Source: Massilia sp. 9I
GTDB taxonomy: Bacteria > Pseudomonadota > Gammaproteobacteria > Burkholderiales > Burkholderiaceae_D
Assembly (NCBI RefSeq): GCF_902506415.1
Contig: NZ_LR733275.1
Coordinates: 2,705,795 to 2,769,794 of the forward strand
DNA length: 64,000 bases
Direction: 5' to 3'
Position 1 is the stretch's first letter. Every line of letters starts with the position of its first letter. Of the stretch, positions 7,295 to 15,199 are shown in pieces. Below the pieces are notes generated by a model. It saw only the letters and a list, made by a program, of their open reading frames with translations. It searched no databases and was not told the DNA's origin. A program made the translations under genes and the position numbers.

Positions 7295-7870
7295 TTAGTT
7301 GCGGACGACGCGCTTGTATTCGTTGGTACGGGTGTCGATTTCGATGGTGTCATCGGTGCTGACGAACAGCGGCACCATCACGATGTGCTGCTTGGCTTCG
7401 ATGGCGTTCTCGATCTTGGCTTCCTTCAGGACGTTGCCCGAGGTGTTGCCCTTGACGGCCGGCTCCGAGTACACGACCAGGCGTGCGATGGTGGTCGGCA
7501 GTTCGACCGAGATGGCCTTGCCGTCGTAGAACACCGCTTCGCATTCCATACCGTCTTTCAGGTAGTTGATGGCGTCGCCCATGTTCTCTTCTTCGATTTC
7601 GTACTGGTTGTACTCTTCGTCCATGAAGACGTACAGCGGGTCGGCGAAGTACGAGTAGGTCACCGGCTTCTTGTCCAGCACGACCACGTCGAACTTGTCG
7701 TCGCCGCGGAACACGTTTTCCAGCGGAGCGTTGGTCAGAAGATTCTTCATCTTCCACTTGTAGGTGAAGCCCGTGCGGCTCGAACCGTTCACATCCGAAC
7801 GCAGCACGATGAACGGCTTGTCTTCGACCATAATGATGTTGCCAACACGGATTTCTTTAGCGAATTTCAT
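7295..7870 (-). CDS. efp: Translation elongation factor P, Arg32 type
   Basis: A 191-residue EF-P that relieves ribosome stalling at polyproline stretches. It has the usual KOW-like N-terminal domain and two OB-type domains, ending in a [10 protein letters not shown]-type C-terminus. The modification-loop residue is Arg32 (GSSRTG, residues 29-34) rather than Lys34, which marks the subclass rhamnosylated by EarP. The earP gene lies immediately upstream on the same strand, so substrate and modifying enzyme are adjacent. It likely has its own promoter at the end of earP. Confidence 0.97.
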   Translation of the reverse strand: MKFAKEIRVGNIIMVEDKPFIVLRSDVNGSSRTGFTYKWKMKNLLTNAPLENVFRGDDKFDVVVLDKKPVTYSYFADPLYVFMDEEYNQYEIEEENMGDAINYLKDGMECEAVFYDGKAISVELPTTIARLVVYSEPAVKGNTSGNVLKEAKIENAIEAKQHIVMVPLFVSTDDTIEIDTRTNEYKRVVRN

Positions 7871-7980
7871 AGTAGTTTTACGTAAAAAGTAAGTTGCATT
7901 AAATCAGCGGTGGCCGGTGAGCGAAGCGAGCCTTGAAGCCTACGTTTGATCCTGTGTATTTCGTTACAGACTAACCGCGC

Positions 7981-7986
7981 ATTATA
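7981..7986 (-). promoter_or_regulatory. Putative -10 box of efp, overlapping the earP stop
   Basis: TATAAT on the minus strand includes the earP stop codon (GTATAATG). This gives efp its own promoter with a roughly 100-base leader. The -35 region is poor, so this is a tentative call. Confidence 0.4.
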
Positions 7987-9166
7987 CCGGATTTTCGCCG
8001 GCAAGCCTTAGTTCACGGGCAAATTCCAGCAGCTTCGTCGTCAAATCGCCATGGGCCAGCATTTCTGCACGCCATTCTTCTGCACGAATGACAATGCGCG
8101 GCAACTCTGCTTGCAAGTCTTCCCATGCCGCGTCCATGGACGGGATGTCACGCGCGCCATTCCAGCCCAAGGAAAATGCCGCGAGGGCATCGAGACCACC
8201 CGCGTAGCGGTCCAGGAAAGCACGCAATTTCTTGTGGTGCAGGTTCTCGTCCTGCGGATAGATGTGCCACACGAACGGCCGTCCCGCCCACTGGGCGCGC
8301 ACGAAGGAATCTTCCCCACGCACGAAGTTCAGGTCGCAGGCCCATAGCAGGCGGTCATAGTCGGGCTGCGGCACGAAGGGCAGCACGCGCAGCGTCAATG
8401 CGCCCTGCTTGCGGCTGGCGCCGGCGCGGGCGTCGCCGCCCAGGAAGGCACCAACCGCCTCCGGCGCCACGCCCTCGGGCACCAGGCAAGTCACGGCGCG
8501 CTCTCCTTCCGACCAGGTGCGCAGCAGCTCGGCAACGGGCGCATGCGGATAACAGAACAGCGAAACCTTCAGCGCATCCAGCTCATCCGCGCCGACACCG
8601 AAGCCCGCCAGGAAGCGGGCCACCGCGCCGCGGTCGGCCTGGAAGGCGGCGCGCTCCTGTTCGAGTCCGGCTTCATGCAGCAGGCCTCCCGTCTTCGTCG
8701 TGAATCCGGGGAAGAAGAAATGCTTGGTCAGCTTCAGGCGCGGATGCATGGACGGCAGGCGATGGCAGCCTTCCACCCACTCTTCCGCCGTCAAGCCTTC
8801 CAGGTTGAACCATAGCGGGCGCGGGCTGCGCTGCGCCATCGCGGCGACGTAGCCGGGCGGGATGTCGACCGCGAAGAATTCGATCACGATGTCGGCGACC
8901 TCGCTCGGCGCAAAGCTGGCTTCCTGGTCGCGCCAGTGGCGTACCTGCACGCCCTCGACCTCTTGCGTGGCGGCGTCCACGTCGACCAGCGGACAAATGC
9001 GCCGGAAGCTGCGCAGGTCGTCGACCCACAGGGTGACCCGCACGCCGTGCTCGCGCCACAGCTGGCGCGCCAGGCGCCAGCAGATGCCGATGTCGCCGTA
9101 GTTGTCGACGACCTTGCAGAACAAGGCCAAGGTGGGCGGATGGGAGAGGGAACGAGGTGGGCTCAT
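7982..9166 (-). CDS. earP: EF-P arginine-32 rhamnosyltransferase EarP
   Basis: A 394-residue GT-B glycosyltransferase of the EarP family, which transfers rhamnose from dTDP-rhamnose onto Arg32 of EF-P. Family landmarks are the N-terminal FCKVVDNYGDIGICWRLARQ (the Asp of YGD is the catalytic base in characterised EarP), the WFNLE segment, and the C-terminal donor site NFVRGEDSFVRAQWAGRP. It precedes efp in the same direction with a 111-base gap. The match between this gene and the Arg32 EF-P makes the assignment firm. Confidence 0.95.
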   Translation of the reverse strand: MSPPRSLSHPPTLALFCKVVDNYGDIGICWRLARQLWREHGVRVTLWVDDLRSFRRICPLVDVDAATQEVEGVQVRHWRDQEASFAPSEVADIVIEFFAVDIPPGYVAAMAQRSPRPLWFNLEGLTAEEWVEGCHRLPSMHPRLKLTKHFFFPGFTTKTGGLLHEAGLEQERAAFQADRGAVARFLAGFGVGADELDALKVSLFCYPHAPVAELLRTWSEGERAVTCLVPEGVAPEAVGAFLGGDARAGASRKQGALTLRVLPFVPQPDYDRLLWACDLNFVRGEDSFVRAQWAGRPFVWHIYPQDENLHHKKLRAFLDRYAGGLDALAAFSLGWNGARDIPSMDAAWEDLQAELPRIVIRAEEWRAEMLAHGDLTTKLLEFARELRLAGENPV

Positions 9167-9551
9167 GCGGGAGGCGGGACGCGTGTGGAGCGCGCTATTC
9201 TAACCGACGCGCGCCCGCTTTTCCTGCGACAAAGGTCGCGCGTATAAGCCCTTGTGCGGCCCTTGGCAAGCGCCATGCGCCGGTTCCCTGCGCCACCGCA
9301 AGCGGCGCCAAGACTGGGCCACACATCGCCGCCCTGCCGAAAACTTCACTATCCGCCCCTAGTCCAACGCCTACCTGCAGGGAGCCCGGCCGAGCAAACC
9401 CGGACCCTGCGCTCCGTTCGCGCCCGACCTTACCCGTGCGCGGATGCCATATATGCAGCCGCCCGCCCCAGGCGCGTAAGGGCGACGGCCCGGTGCGCTT
9501 CGCACCGGCGCCTCCTGATGCAGTCGGCAGCACTACCATAAGGAGTTGGAT
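9167..9551. other. Non-coding gap between earP and the module-repeat cassette
   Basis: This 385-base GC-rich spacer separates divergent genes. It holds an 8-bp hairpin CCGGTGCG/CGCACCGG (9490-9508) 43 bases before the next ATG, and a good ribosome site (AAGGAG, 9540-9545). I see no convincing -35/-10 pair. The ORFs crossing it have Arg/Pro/Ala-rich composition typical of unused frames. Confidence 0.5.
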
Positions 9552-10388
9552 ATGAACGAATACCAGCAATACGGCATGGGTCAGGGACAACTGGCGCCCC
9601 AGGCCTTCCTGGGCGGGATGTTCGGTGCGCCGCTGGGCGGCGCGCTCGGCCGCGGCATCGGCGGCATCTTCGGCAACCCCAACCTGGGCAGCCGCATCGG
9701 CCAACTCGCCGGCGGTATCGGTGGCGGCCTGCTGCCTTTCGGCGCCGACCCGGTCAGCGCCGCTTACGCCAGCCAGCCGCAACTGCAACAGCTCCAGCAA
9801 CTGCAGCAGCTGCAACAACTGCAGCAATTGCAGCAACAGCAGCAGCAACAACAGCTGGCGCCGCAAGGTTTCGTCGGCAACCTGTTCAGCCAGTTAGGCA
9901 AGACCGGCGGCAACCTCCTCGGCGACCTGACCGGCAGCTCGACGCTGGGCAACGTGGCCGGCAGCGTGCTGTCGGGCCTGGGCGGCCTGCTGCCCTTCGC
10001 CGCCGACCCATCGGCCAGCGTGCAGGGTGTCGGCATCCAGCAGCACCCGGTGGTGCAGCAGCTGCAGCAACTGCAAGCCCAGCAGCAGCAACTGGTGCAG
10101 GCCCTGCAGCAGATCCAGCAACAACAGGCCGCGCTGCAGCAGCAGCTCGCCGCCGAACAACAACAGCAGCAAGGCCAGATGGCGCCGCAGGGCTGGCTCG
10201 GCAATCTGGTCAAGCGCGTGGCGCAGCCGGTGGGCGGCTTCATCGGCGGCCAGTTCGGCAACCAGGGCCTGGGCAACGCCATCGGCGGCATTGCCGGCCA
10301 GCTGGGCGGCATGCTGCCGTTCTCGGCTGACCCGTGGACCACCTACGCCCAGCAGGCACAGCTGGGTGCACAACAGACCATCCACTAA
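9552..10388 (+). CDS. Gln/Gly-rich protein with three repeated modules
   Basis: A 278-residue protein of unknown function. Three copies of a 52-54-residue module occur at about 14-67, 102-153 and 210-261. Each starts (L/M)APQ(A/G)(F/W)xG, runs through alternating Gly and hydrophobic residues, and ends LLPF or MLPF, one variable residue, then ADP. Two Gln-rich linkers (about 75-101, mostly Leu-Gln-Gln triplets, and about 160-208) separate them. There is no signal peptide. The Gly-zipper-like modules suggest membrane association or self-assembly; this is inference. The ATG at 9552 follows AAGGAG with a suitable spacer. It leads an apparent operon with the prodomain-like gene and the S8 peptidase. 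Confidence 0.8.
   Translation: MNEYQQYGMGQGQLAPQAFLGGMFGAPLGGALGRGIGGIFGNPNLGSRIGQLAGGIGGGLLPFGADPVSAAYASQPQLQQLQQLQQLQQLQQLQQQQQQQQLAPQGFVGNLFSQLGKTGGNLLGDLTGSSTLGNVAGSVLSGLGGLLPFAADPSASVQGVGIQQHPVVQQLQQLQAQQQQLVQALQQIQQQQAALQQQLAAEQQQQQGQMAPQGWLGNLVKRVAQPVGGFIGGQFGNQGLGNAIGGIAGQLGGMLPFSADPWTTYAQQAQLGAQQTIH
9780..9855 (+). repeat. CAG/CAA-type coding microsatellite
   Basis: This tract consists of repeated Leu-Gln-Gln codons (CTG/CTC/TTG then CAR CAR) and ends in a run of Gln codons. It encodes the first Gln-rich linker and is prone to slippage in whole codons. A less regular Gln-rich tract occurs at about 10036-10170. Confidence 0.8.
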
Positions 10389-10447
10389 TCCAGCGTAGAA
10401 CCCCGCCGCCTCCCCGGGGGAGGCGGCTCCATCGAGGAGGTTTGCCC

Positions 10448-10717
10448 ATGCCGAACTCCACCAGCGGACCAGTCCAGGGCCGCGCCCGGAAGCGCTACAT
10501 CGTCAAGGCCGCCGCCGATGGCGGCGCGCTCGACGCCTTCATTGCCGGCCTCGGCGCCGATCCCGCCATCCGCCTGGTGGACACGATCGGGCCGAGCGGC
10601 GGACCGCCGCATACCGCCGTGGTCGAAACCGATCCCGATACCGCCGAGCAGCTTCGCCGACGCAACCTCAACCAGTTAACGATCGAACCGGACCAGCCGC
10701 TGTCGCTGTCCGACTAG
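10448..10717 (+). CDS. Free-standing subtilase prodomain-like protein
   Basis: An 89-residue protein whose fold pattern matches the N-terminal region of the S8 peptidase encoded next. Aligning by eye, KRYIVKA matches KKYLVAP, LGADPAIRLVDTIGPSG matches LGDIDIVDTVGTGS, and LTIEPDQPLSL matches LIVERDQHLQL. That is the layout of an I9-type protease propeptide: strand, helix, strand, helix, strand. A solo propeptide could chaperone or inhibit the protease in trans, as known for yeast Pbi2 and fungal POIA1; its role here is inference. The ATG has a strong GAGGAGG ribosome site. It lies 59 bases after the module protein and 31 bases before the peptidase. Confidence 0.75.
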   Translation: MPNSTSGPVQGRARKRYIVKAAADGGALDAFIAGLGADPAIRLVDTIGPSGGPPHTAVVETDPDTAEQLRRRNLNQLTIEPDQPLSLSD

Positions 10718-10748
10718 CGCATCCGGCCCGGTCAGAAAAGGAAACACC

Positions 10749-12641
10749 ATGCCAAAGACTCCGCAGGGCGCGGGCGAACAGCCGGGGCAGCTGCCCGAAG
10801 GCGGCGCCGACGTCCGTCCAAGCGCTGACGATTCCGCGCGCACGCGCGAGGCCGTGCGCGGCCGCACCGTCGCCGAGCGCAAGAAGAAATACCTGGTGGC
10901 GCCGCGCCCCCTGCCCGCCACTGCCGGTTTCCTGGCGCCGGCAGTGCTGGCGCCGGGCCTGTCGCTGTCCAACGTACAGCAGGCGCTGCAGGGCCTGGGC
11001 GACATCGACATCGTCGACACCGTCGGCACGGGAAGCGGCCTGGGCGCCTCCAGCCTCGGCGGCCAATCCGAAGGTGTGCTGGTGGCGCGCATGACCGACC
11101 AGAAAGCGGGCGAGCTGCACCAGCGCGGCCAGGGCCGCCTGATCGTCGAGCGCGACCAGCACCTGCAACTGCTCGACCCCATGCTCAGCCGGCCCGACCT
11201 GGTGTCCTCGCTGACGCCCTACTCCGGGCCGGTGGTCGAAGTCGTCATGGCCGTGCTCGGCAAGGACGGCGCGCCGCTGGCCGATGCCGAGGTCTCGCTG
11301 TTCGGCGGCCTGCTGCCGAGCACCGCTGTCACCGGCCCCGACGGGACGGCGCGCCTGCGCCTGTACGGCGAGGACACGCACACGATCAACGGCTTGTACG
11401 CCAAGCCGCGCGCCGACTACTGGAGCTTCTTCCAGCGCGACCCCGACATCAGCCTGAACGAGCCCAACGTCGTCATGCTGCACGCGCTGGCCGACTGGCC
11501 GGCGCTGAACAGGCTCCCCATCCAGAACGCGATGGGCTGGGGGGCGCGCGCCATGCGCCTCGACCAGGTGCCGCCGCCCTTCCGCGGCCAGGGAATCCGG
11601 ATCGCCGTCATCGACTCCGGCGTGGCCACCACGCACGGCAACCTGAACCGCATCCGGGCCGGCTTCGACGTCATCAACAAGCAGGTCGACCGCAACACCT
11701 GGAACACCGATATCCTCGGCCACGGTTCGCATTGCGCCGGCGTGATCGGCGCCTCCGACCCGAGCTGGGGCATCCGCGGCTTCGCGCCCGAGGCCGAGAT
11801 CCACGTCTGCAAGCTGTTCCCCGGCGGCCAGATCAGCCAGCTGATCGATGCGCTCGAATACTGCATCGAGAACCAGATCGACGTCGTCAACCTGAGTCTG
11901 GGCGGCAGCGGGCCGTCCGAAGCGCTCGAGCGCCAGATCGTGCGCGCCAAGCAGGCCGGCGTCGCCTGCATCGCGGCAGCGGGCAATTCGGGCGGGCCGG
12001 TCCAGTACCCCGCTGCCTCGCCGCACGTGCTTGCCGTGGCCGCGGTCGGCAAGGTCGACGAGTTCCCGCCCGACAGCTATCACACCGAAACCGTCGGCCA
12101 GGACATCGATCCGCAAGGCTTCTTCACCGCGCGCTTCAGTTGCGCCGGGCCGCAGGTGGACGTGTGTGCGCCGGGTGTCGCCATCGTCTCGTCGGTGCCG
12201 CCAAATAATTTCGCGGCCTGGGACGGCACCTCGATGGCCGCGCCGCACGTGACGGGACTGGCGGCGCTGGTGCTGGCGCACCGTCCGGAATTCCAGGGCT
12301 TGCTGCGCGCACGGGGACCGGAGCGGGTCGAACGCCTGTTCCAGGTGCTGCGCCTGAGCGCACGGCCGGTGACGCTGGCGGACCCGGCGCGTGTCGGCTA
12401 CGGCATGCCGGACGCGCTGGTGGCGCTCGGCCTGTCGATGATGCCGGGACAGCAGATCGGACAATGGCAGATGCCCGTGACAGGCGTCATGATGCCGCCG
12501 GGGATGATGGCGCACGACAACGGCGTCCGTTACCCCGCCGGCTTCGCGGCGCAAGCGGGGATAGGCCCGCAAAGCCTTTCCCCCATCACGGGCTTCCCCT
12601 TCGGTCTCGGGCTGGGAGGATTGCACTCGTCCGGCTGGTAA
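10749..12641 (+). CDS. Subtilisin-family (S8) serine peptidase
   Basis: A 630-residue peptidase. The catalytic triad is Asp289 (IAVIDSGV), His325 (GHGSHCAG) and Ser495 (DGTSMAAPH), with oxyanion Asn413 (AAGNSGG). An I9-like prodomain lies at about residues 38-140, followed by a beta-rich segment (about 155-225, VEVVMAVLGKDGAPL to TGPDGTARLRLYG) that resembles a carboxypeptidase-regulatory or Ig-like domain. A Met/Gly/Pro-rich tail follows the catalytic domain. I see no Sec or Tat signal, so the usual secreted-subtilisin picture may not apply. The RBS AAAGGAAA supports ATG 10749. It is the third gene of the module-repeat cassette. Confidence 0.92.
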   Translation: MPKTPQGAGEQPGQLPEGGADVRPSADDSARTREAVRGRTVAERKKKYLVAPRPLPATAGFLAPAVLAPGLSLSNVQQALQGLGDIDIVDTVGTGSGLGASSLGGQSEGVLVARMTDQKAGELHQRGQGRLIVERDQHLQLLDPMLSRPDLVSSLTPYSGPVVEVVMAVLGKDGAPLADAEVSLFGGLLPSTAVTGPDGTARLRLYGEDTHTINGLYAKPRADYWSFFQRDPDISLNEPNVVMLHALADWPALNRLPIQNAMGWGARAMRLDQVPPPFRGQGIRIAVIDSGVATTHGNLNRIRAGFDVINKQVDRNTWNTDILGHGSHCAGVIGASDPSWGIRGFAPEAEIHVCKLFPGGQISQLIDALEYCIENQIDVVNLSLGGSGPSEALERQIVRAKQAGVACIAAAGNSGGPVQYPAASPHVLAVAAVGKVDEFPPDSYHTETVGQDIDPQGFFTARFSCAGPQVDVCAPGVAIVSSVPPNNFAAWDGTSMAAPHVTGLAALVLAHRPEFQGLLRARGPERVERLFQVLRLSARPVTLADPARVGYGMPDALVALGLSMMPGQQIGQWQMPVTGVMMPPGMMAHDNGVRYPAGFAAQAGIGPQSLSPITGFPFGLGLGGLHSSGW

Positions 12642-12657
12642 GCCGGCGTGCGGCGGC

Positions 12658-12726
12658 GGATGAGCGCAGCAAGCTTGCGGCGCTCATCCGTTCGCCTATG
12701 CGCGTAGGCGACATGCGCGTAGGCGA
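12658..12726. repeat. Near-perfect hairpin plus two tandem 15-bp repeats
   Basis: GGATGAGCGC (12658-12667) pairs with GCGCTCATCC (12680-12689) around an inner GCAAG/CTTGC palindrome, giving a 32-base near-perfect stem just after the S8 gene. It is followed by ATGCGCGTAGGCGA twice (12698-12711 and 12713-12726). No T-tract follows, so it is not a classic terminator. The rest of the gap to 12881 shows nothing I can name. Confidence 0.6.
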
Positions 12727-12881
12727 TAGCGTGCGGGCAGAGCCAGCAAGGCTTCGCTTTCGTTACAAGACTGGATGGTGCGCGCTGCGTGGCGCGGATA
12801 AACGCATCGCGAAAACGACGCGCCAAAAGAAAAACCGGAGCACCTCTCCGCGCAAGCGCGTTGGTCTACTCCGGTCTTGAC

Positions 12882-12957
12882 TGGCGTCCCCACGGGGATT
12901 CGAACCCCGGTACTCACCGTGAAAGGGTGATGTCCTAGGCCTCTAGACGATGGGGAC
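12882..12957 (-). tRNA. tRNA-Glu (TTC), copy 3
   Basis: A 76-nt cloverleaf with encoded CCA, anticodon loop CTTTCAC (anticodon TTC) and T-arm GGTTCGAATCC. It is the last gene of a five-tRNA array transcribed leftward. Confidence 0.96.
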
Positions 12958-13022
12958 CTAAAACTGTGTGTTGCTCTTACTGCTGCCCTACCGCACCGCG
13001 ATAGCGACATTAACCAAATTCT

Positions 13023-13098
13023 TGGCGTCCCCACGGGGATTCGAACCCCGGTACTCACCGTGAAAGGGTGATGTCCTAGGCCTCTAGACGATGGGGAC
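13023..13098 (-). tRNA. tRNA-Glu (TTC), copy 2
   Basis: Same 76-nt sequence as the neighbouring Glu tRNAs, with anticodon TTC and encoded CCA. It is the fourth gene of the array. Confidence 0.96.
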
Positions 13099-13130
13099 CC
13101 TGGACTGTCAGAACTGTTGTTTTTCCTACG

Positions 13131-13206
<76 letters not shown>

Positions 13207-13283
13207 TACGGGAAAACAACATTCTAACATACTGCTACTGCTTCCTACTACCGCGTGCCGCTGGTTGCACGCTGCCAGTTACC

Positions 13284-13359
13284 TGGCGTCCCCACGGGGA
13301 TTCGAACCCCGGTACTCACCGTGAAAGGGTGATGTCCTAGGCCTCTAGACGATGGGGAC
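13284..13359 (-). tRNA. tRNA-Glu (TTC), copy 1
   Basis: Same 76-nt sequence as the other two Glu copies. It is the second gene of the array. The spacers between tRNAs share CTACTGC-like words, suggesting tandem duplication of an Ala-Glu unit. Confidence 0.96.
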
Positions 13360-13389
13360 CTTGGAACTACCGTACTGCCACTTCAGAGT

Positions 13390-13465
<76 letters not shown>

Positions 13466-13521
13466 TCTTCACTGTACTGTCTTGCCTACTGCTTCGTACC
13501 GTGTGCTGCTGAAGTGCGAGC

Positions 13522-13550
13522 ATTATAGCGGAGCGCCTTGCATTTCGCAA
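13522..13550 (-). promoter_or_regulatory. Promoter of the Ala/Glu tRNA array
   Basis: On the minus strand, -35 TTGCGA (13550-13545), 17 bases, then -10 TATAAT (13527-13522), about 57 bases before the first tRNA. It matches the fMet tRNA promoter. Confidence 0.8.
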
Positions 13551-13594
13551 ATACCTGTTTTCAGAAAATGCGCGCTCCGCAAAACAGGCCTTTG

Positions 13595-13709
13595 AGCGCT
13601 TAACAAAACCCCGAGGGCAAGGGATGCGGCCACCCGACGCATCGTCGCAGACAGTGCGCTAGCACGGCAAGACGATGCAACGCAGCCATCGGGGGAATTG
13701 TTAGGCGCT
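13595..13709 (-). repeat. Folded intergenic repeat element, copy B
   Basis: A 115-base element, inverted relative to copy A. Read on the minus strand it begins a few bases after the gltX stop codon with AGCGCCTAACAATTCCCCC and shares the core GCATCGTCTTGCCG with copy A. Stem changes are paired: GTAC/GTAC in A becomes GTGC/GCAC, and CCCCTA/TAGGGG becomes CCCCGA/TCGGGG. It carries a 15-base insertion (containing GGGTGGCCGC) on one arm. Confidence 0.85.
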
Positions 13710-13712
13710 CTA

Positions 13713-15104
13713 TTACAGGTACTTTGCCATGCGAGCTAAAACGACGTCGCGCCCGAACAATTCCAGCACCGCATCGATGGCCGGCGTCTGCAGCTGGCCA
13801 GTCACGATCAGGCGCAGCGGCATCGCAATCTGCGGCATCTTCAGGCCATGGGCCGCCAGCACTTCCTTGAACATGGCGGCAATCGCGGCCTTGTTCCACT
13901 CCACATCCTTGCAACGCTCGGCGAACGTCGCCAGCGCGGGACGCACGGCGTCGGTCAGGTGCTGGGCCAGCAGCGCGGCGTCCGGCTGGGGCTCGCGGTA
14001 GAACAGCATGGCGGTGTCGGCCAGTTCGTTGATGGTGTTGGTACGATCCTTCACCAGCGCGATCACGGTCGAAAGTAGCGGCGCGCCATCAAACTGTGCG
14101 CCTTCGCGCTCCAGCACCGGACGGGCCAGGCCGGCCAGGCGCTCGTTGTCGGCCTGCTTGATATAGTGGTTGTTCAGCCAGGCCAGCTTCTCCGGATTGA
14201 ACTGCGCCGCCGACGCGGTCAGGTGCTCCAGGTTGAACCACTCAGTGAACTGCTCCATCGAGAAGATCTCATCGTCGCCGTGGCTCCAGCCCAGGCGCGC
14301 CAGGTAGTTCAGCATCGCTTCCGGCAGGTAGCCCTGCTCCGGGTACTGCATCACGCTGACCGCGCCGTGGCGCTTCGACAGCTTCTGGCCGTCCGCGCCC
14401 AGGATCATCGGCAGGTGGCCGTACTGCGGCAGCTCGGCGCCGAGCGCGCGCAGGATATTGATCTGGCGCGGCGTGTTGTTCACGTGGTCGTCGCCGCGCA
14501 GCACGTGGGTGATCTTCATGTCCCAGTCATCGACCGACACGCAGAAGTTGTAGGTCGGGGTGCCGTCCGGACGCGCGATGATCAGGTCGTCGAGTTCCTT
14601 GTTGGCGATGGTGATCGGGCCCTTGACCACATCGTTCCAGGTGACTTCGCCCTCGAGCGGGTTCTTGAAGCGCACCACCGGCTTGACGCCGTCAGGAACC
14701 GGCGGCAGGGTCTTGCCCGGCTCCGGACGCCAGGTGCCGTCGTAGCGCGGCTTCTCGCCCGCGGCGCGCATGCGCTCGCGCATCGCCTCGACTTCTTCCG
14801 GCGAGCAGTAGCACAGGTAAGCCGTGCCCTGCTCCAGCATCGATGCCACCACCTCGCGGTAGCGGTCCATGCGCTGCATCTGGTAGAACGGACCTTCGTC
14901 GTGCGACAGGCCGAGCCACTGCATGCCGTCCAGGATGGCCTGCACGGCTTCCGGCGTCGAGCGCTCGAGGTCGGTGTCTTCGATGCGCAGGATGAAGGTG
15001 CCGCCGAAGTGGCGTGCATAGGCCCAGGAATACAGCGCGGTGCGGGCGCCGCCCAGGTGGAGGTAGCCGGTTGGGCTCGGGGCAAAACGGGTGCGGACGG
15101 TCAT
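13713..15104 (-). CDS. gltX: Glutamate--tRNA ligase
   Basis: A 463-residue class I synthetase that charges tRNA-Glu. It shows the HIGH-type motif at the N-terminus ([15 protein letters not shown]), the KMSKS-type motif in [13 protein letters not shown], and a C-terminal anticodon-binding helical domain. Length fits bacterial GltX (about 465-470). The start is ATG 15104; the frame stays open far upstream only as the antisense or alternate frame of the next gene. Its own substrate, tRNA-Glu, is encoded three times just downstream on the same strand. Confidence 0.96.
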   Translation of the reverse strand: MTVRTRFAPSPTGYLHLGGARTALYSWAYARHFGGTFILRIEDTDLERSTPEAVQAILDGMQWLGLSHDEGPFYQMQRMDRYREVVASMLEQGTAYLCYCSPEEVEAMRERMRAAGEKPRYDGTWRPEPGKTLPPVPDGVKPVVRFKNPLEGEVTWNDVVKGPITIANKELDDLIIARPDGTPTYNFCVSVDDWDMKITHVLRGDDHVNNTPRQINILRALGAELPQYGHLPMILGADGQKLSKRHGAVSVMQYPEQGYLPEAMLNYLARLGWSHGDDEIFSMEQFTEWFNLEHLTASAAQFNPEKLAWLNNHYIKQADNERLAGLARPVLEREGAQFDGAPLLSTVIALVKDRTNTINELADTAMLFYREPQPDAALLAQHLTDAVRPALATFAERCKDVEWNKAAIAAMFKEVLAAHGLKMPQIAMPLRLIVTGQLQTPAIDAVLELFGRDVVLARMAKYL

Positions 15105-15113
15105 GACTGGATG

Positions 15114-15140
15114 CAAAAATGGTAAAACGGGTATTTTACC
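15114..15140 (-). terminator. Putative terminator after the alpha-oxoamine synthase gene
   Basis: On the minus strand, the stem GGTAAAA/TTTTACC (15140-15134 with 15127-15121) is followed by ATTTTTGC. It would separate the upstream operon from gltX. Confidence 0.6.
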
Positions 15141-15199
15141 CCGTCGCCATCGGCGCGCGCACCACGCACCGCCCTGCCCGCCGTCGCCGTCCGCGCCTC

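Noticed and set aside
9157-9555. ORFs in the gap before the modular protein
   Set aside because: Arg/Pro/Ala-rich shadow composition and no supported start.
10668-12626. Long minus-strand ORF opposite the S8 peptidase
   Set aside because: It mirrors a gene with a full catalytic triad and has no recognisable domain; the window has many such antisense frames due to high GC.
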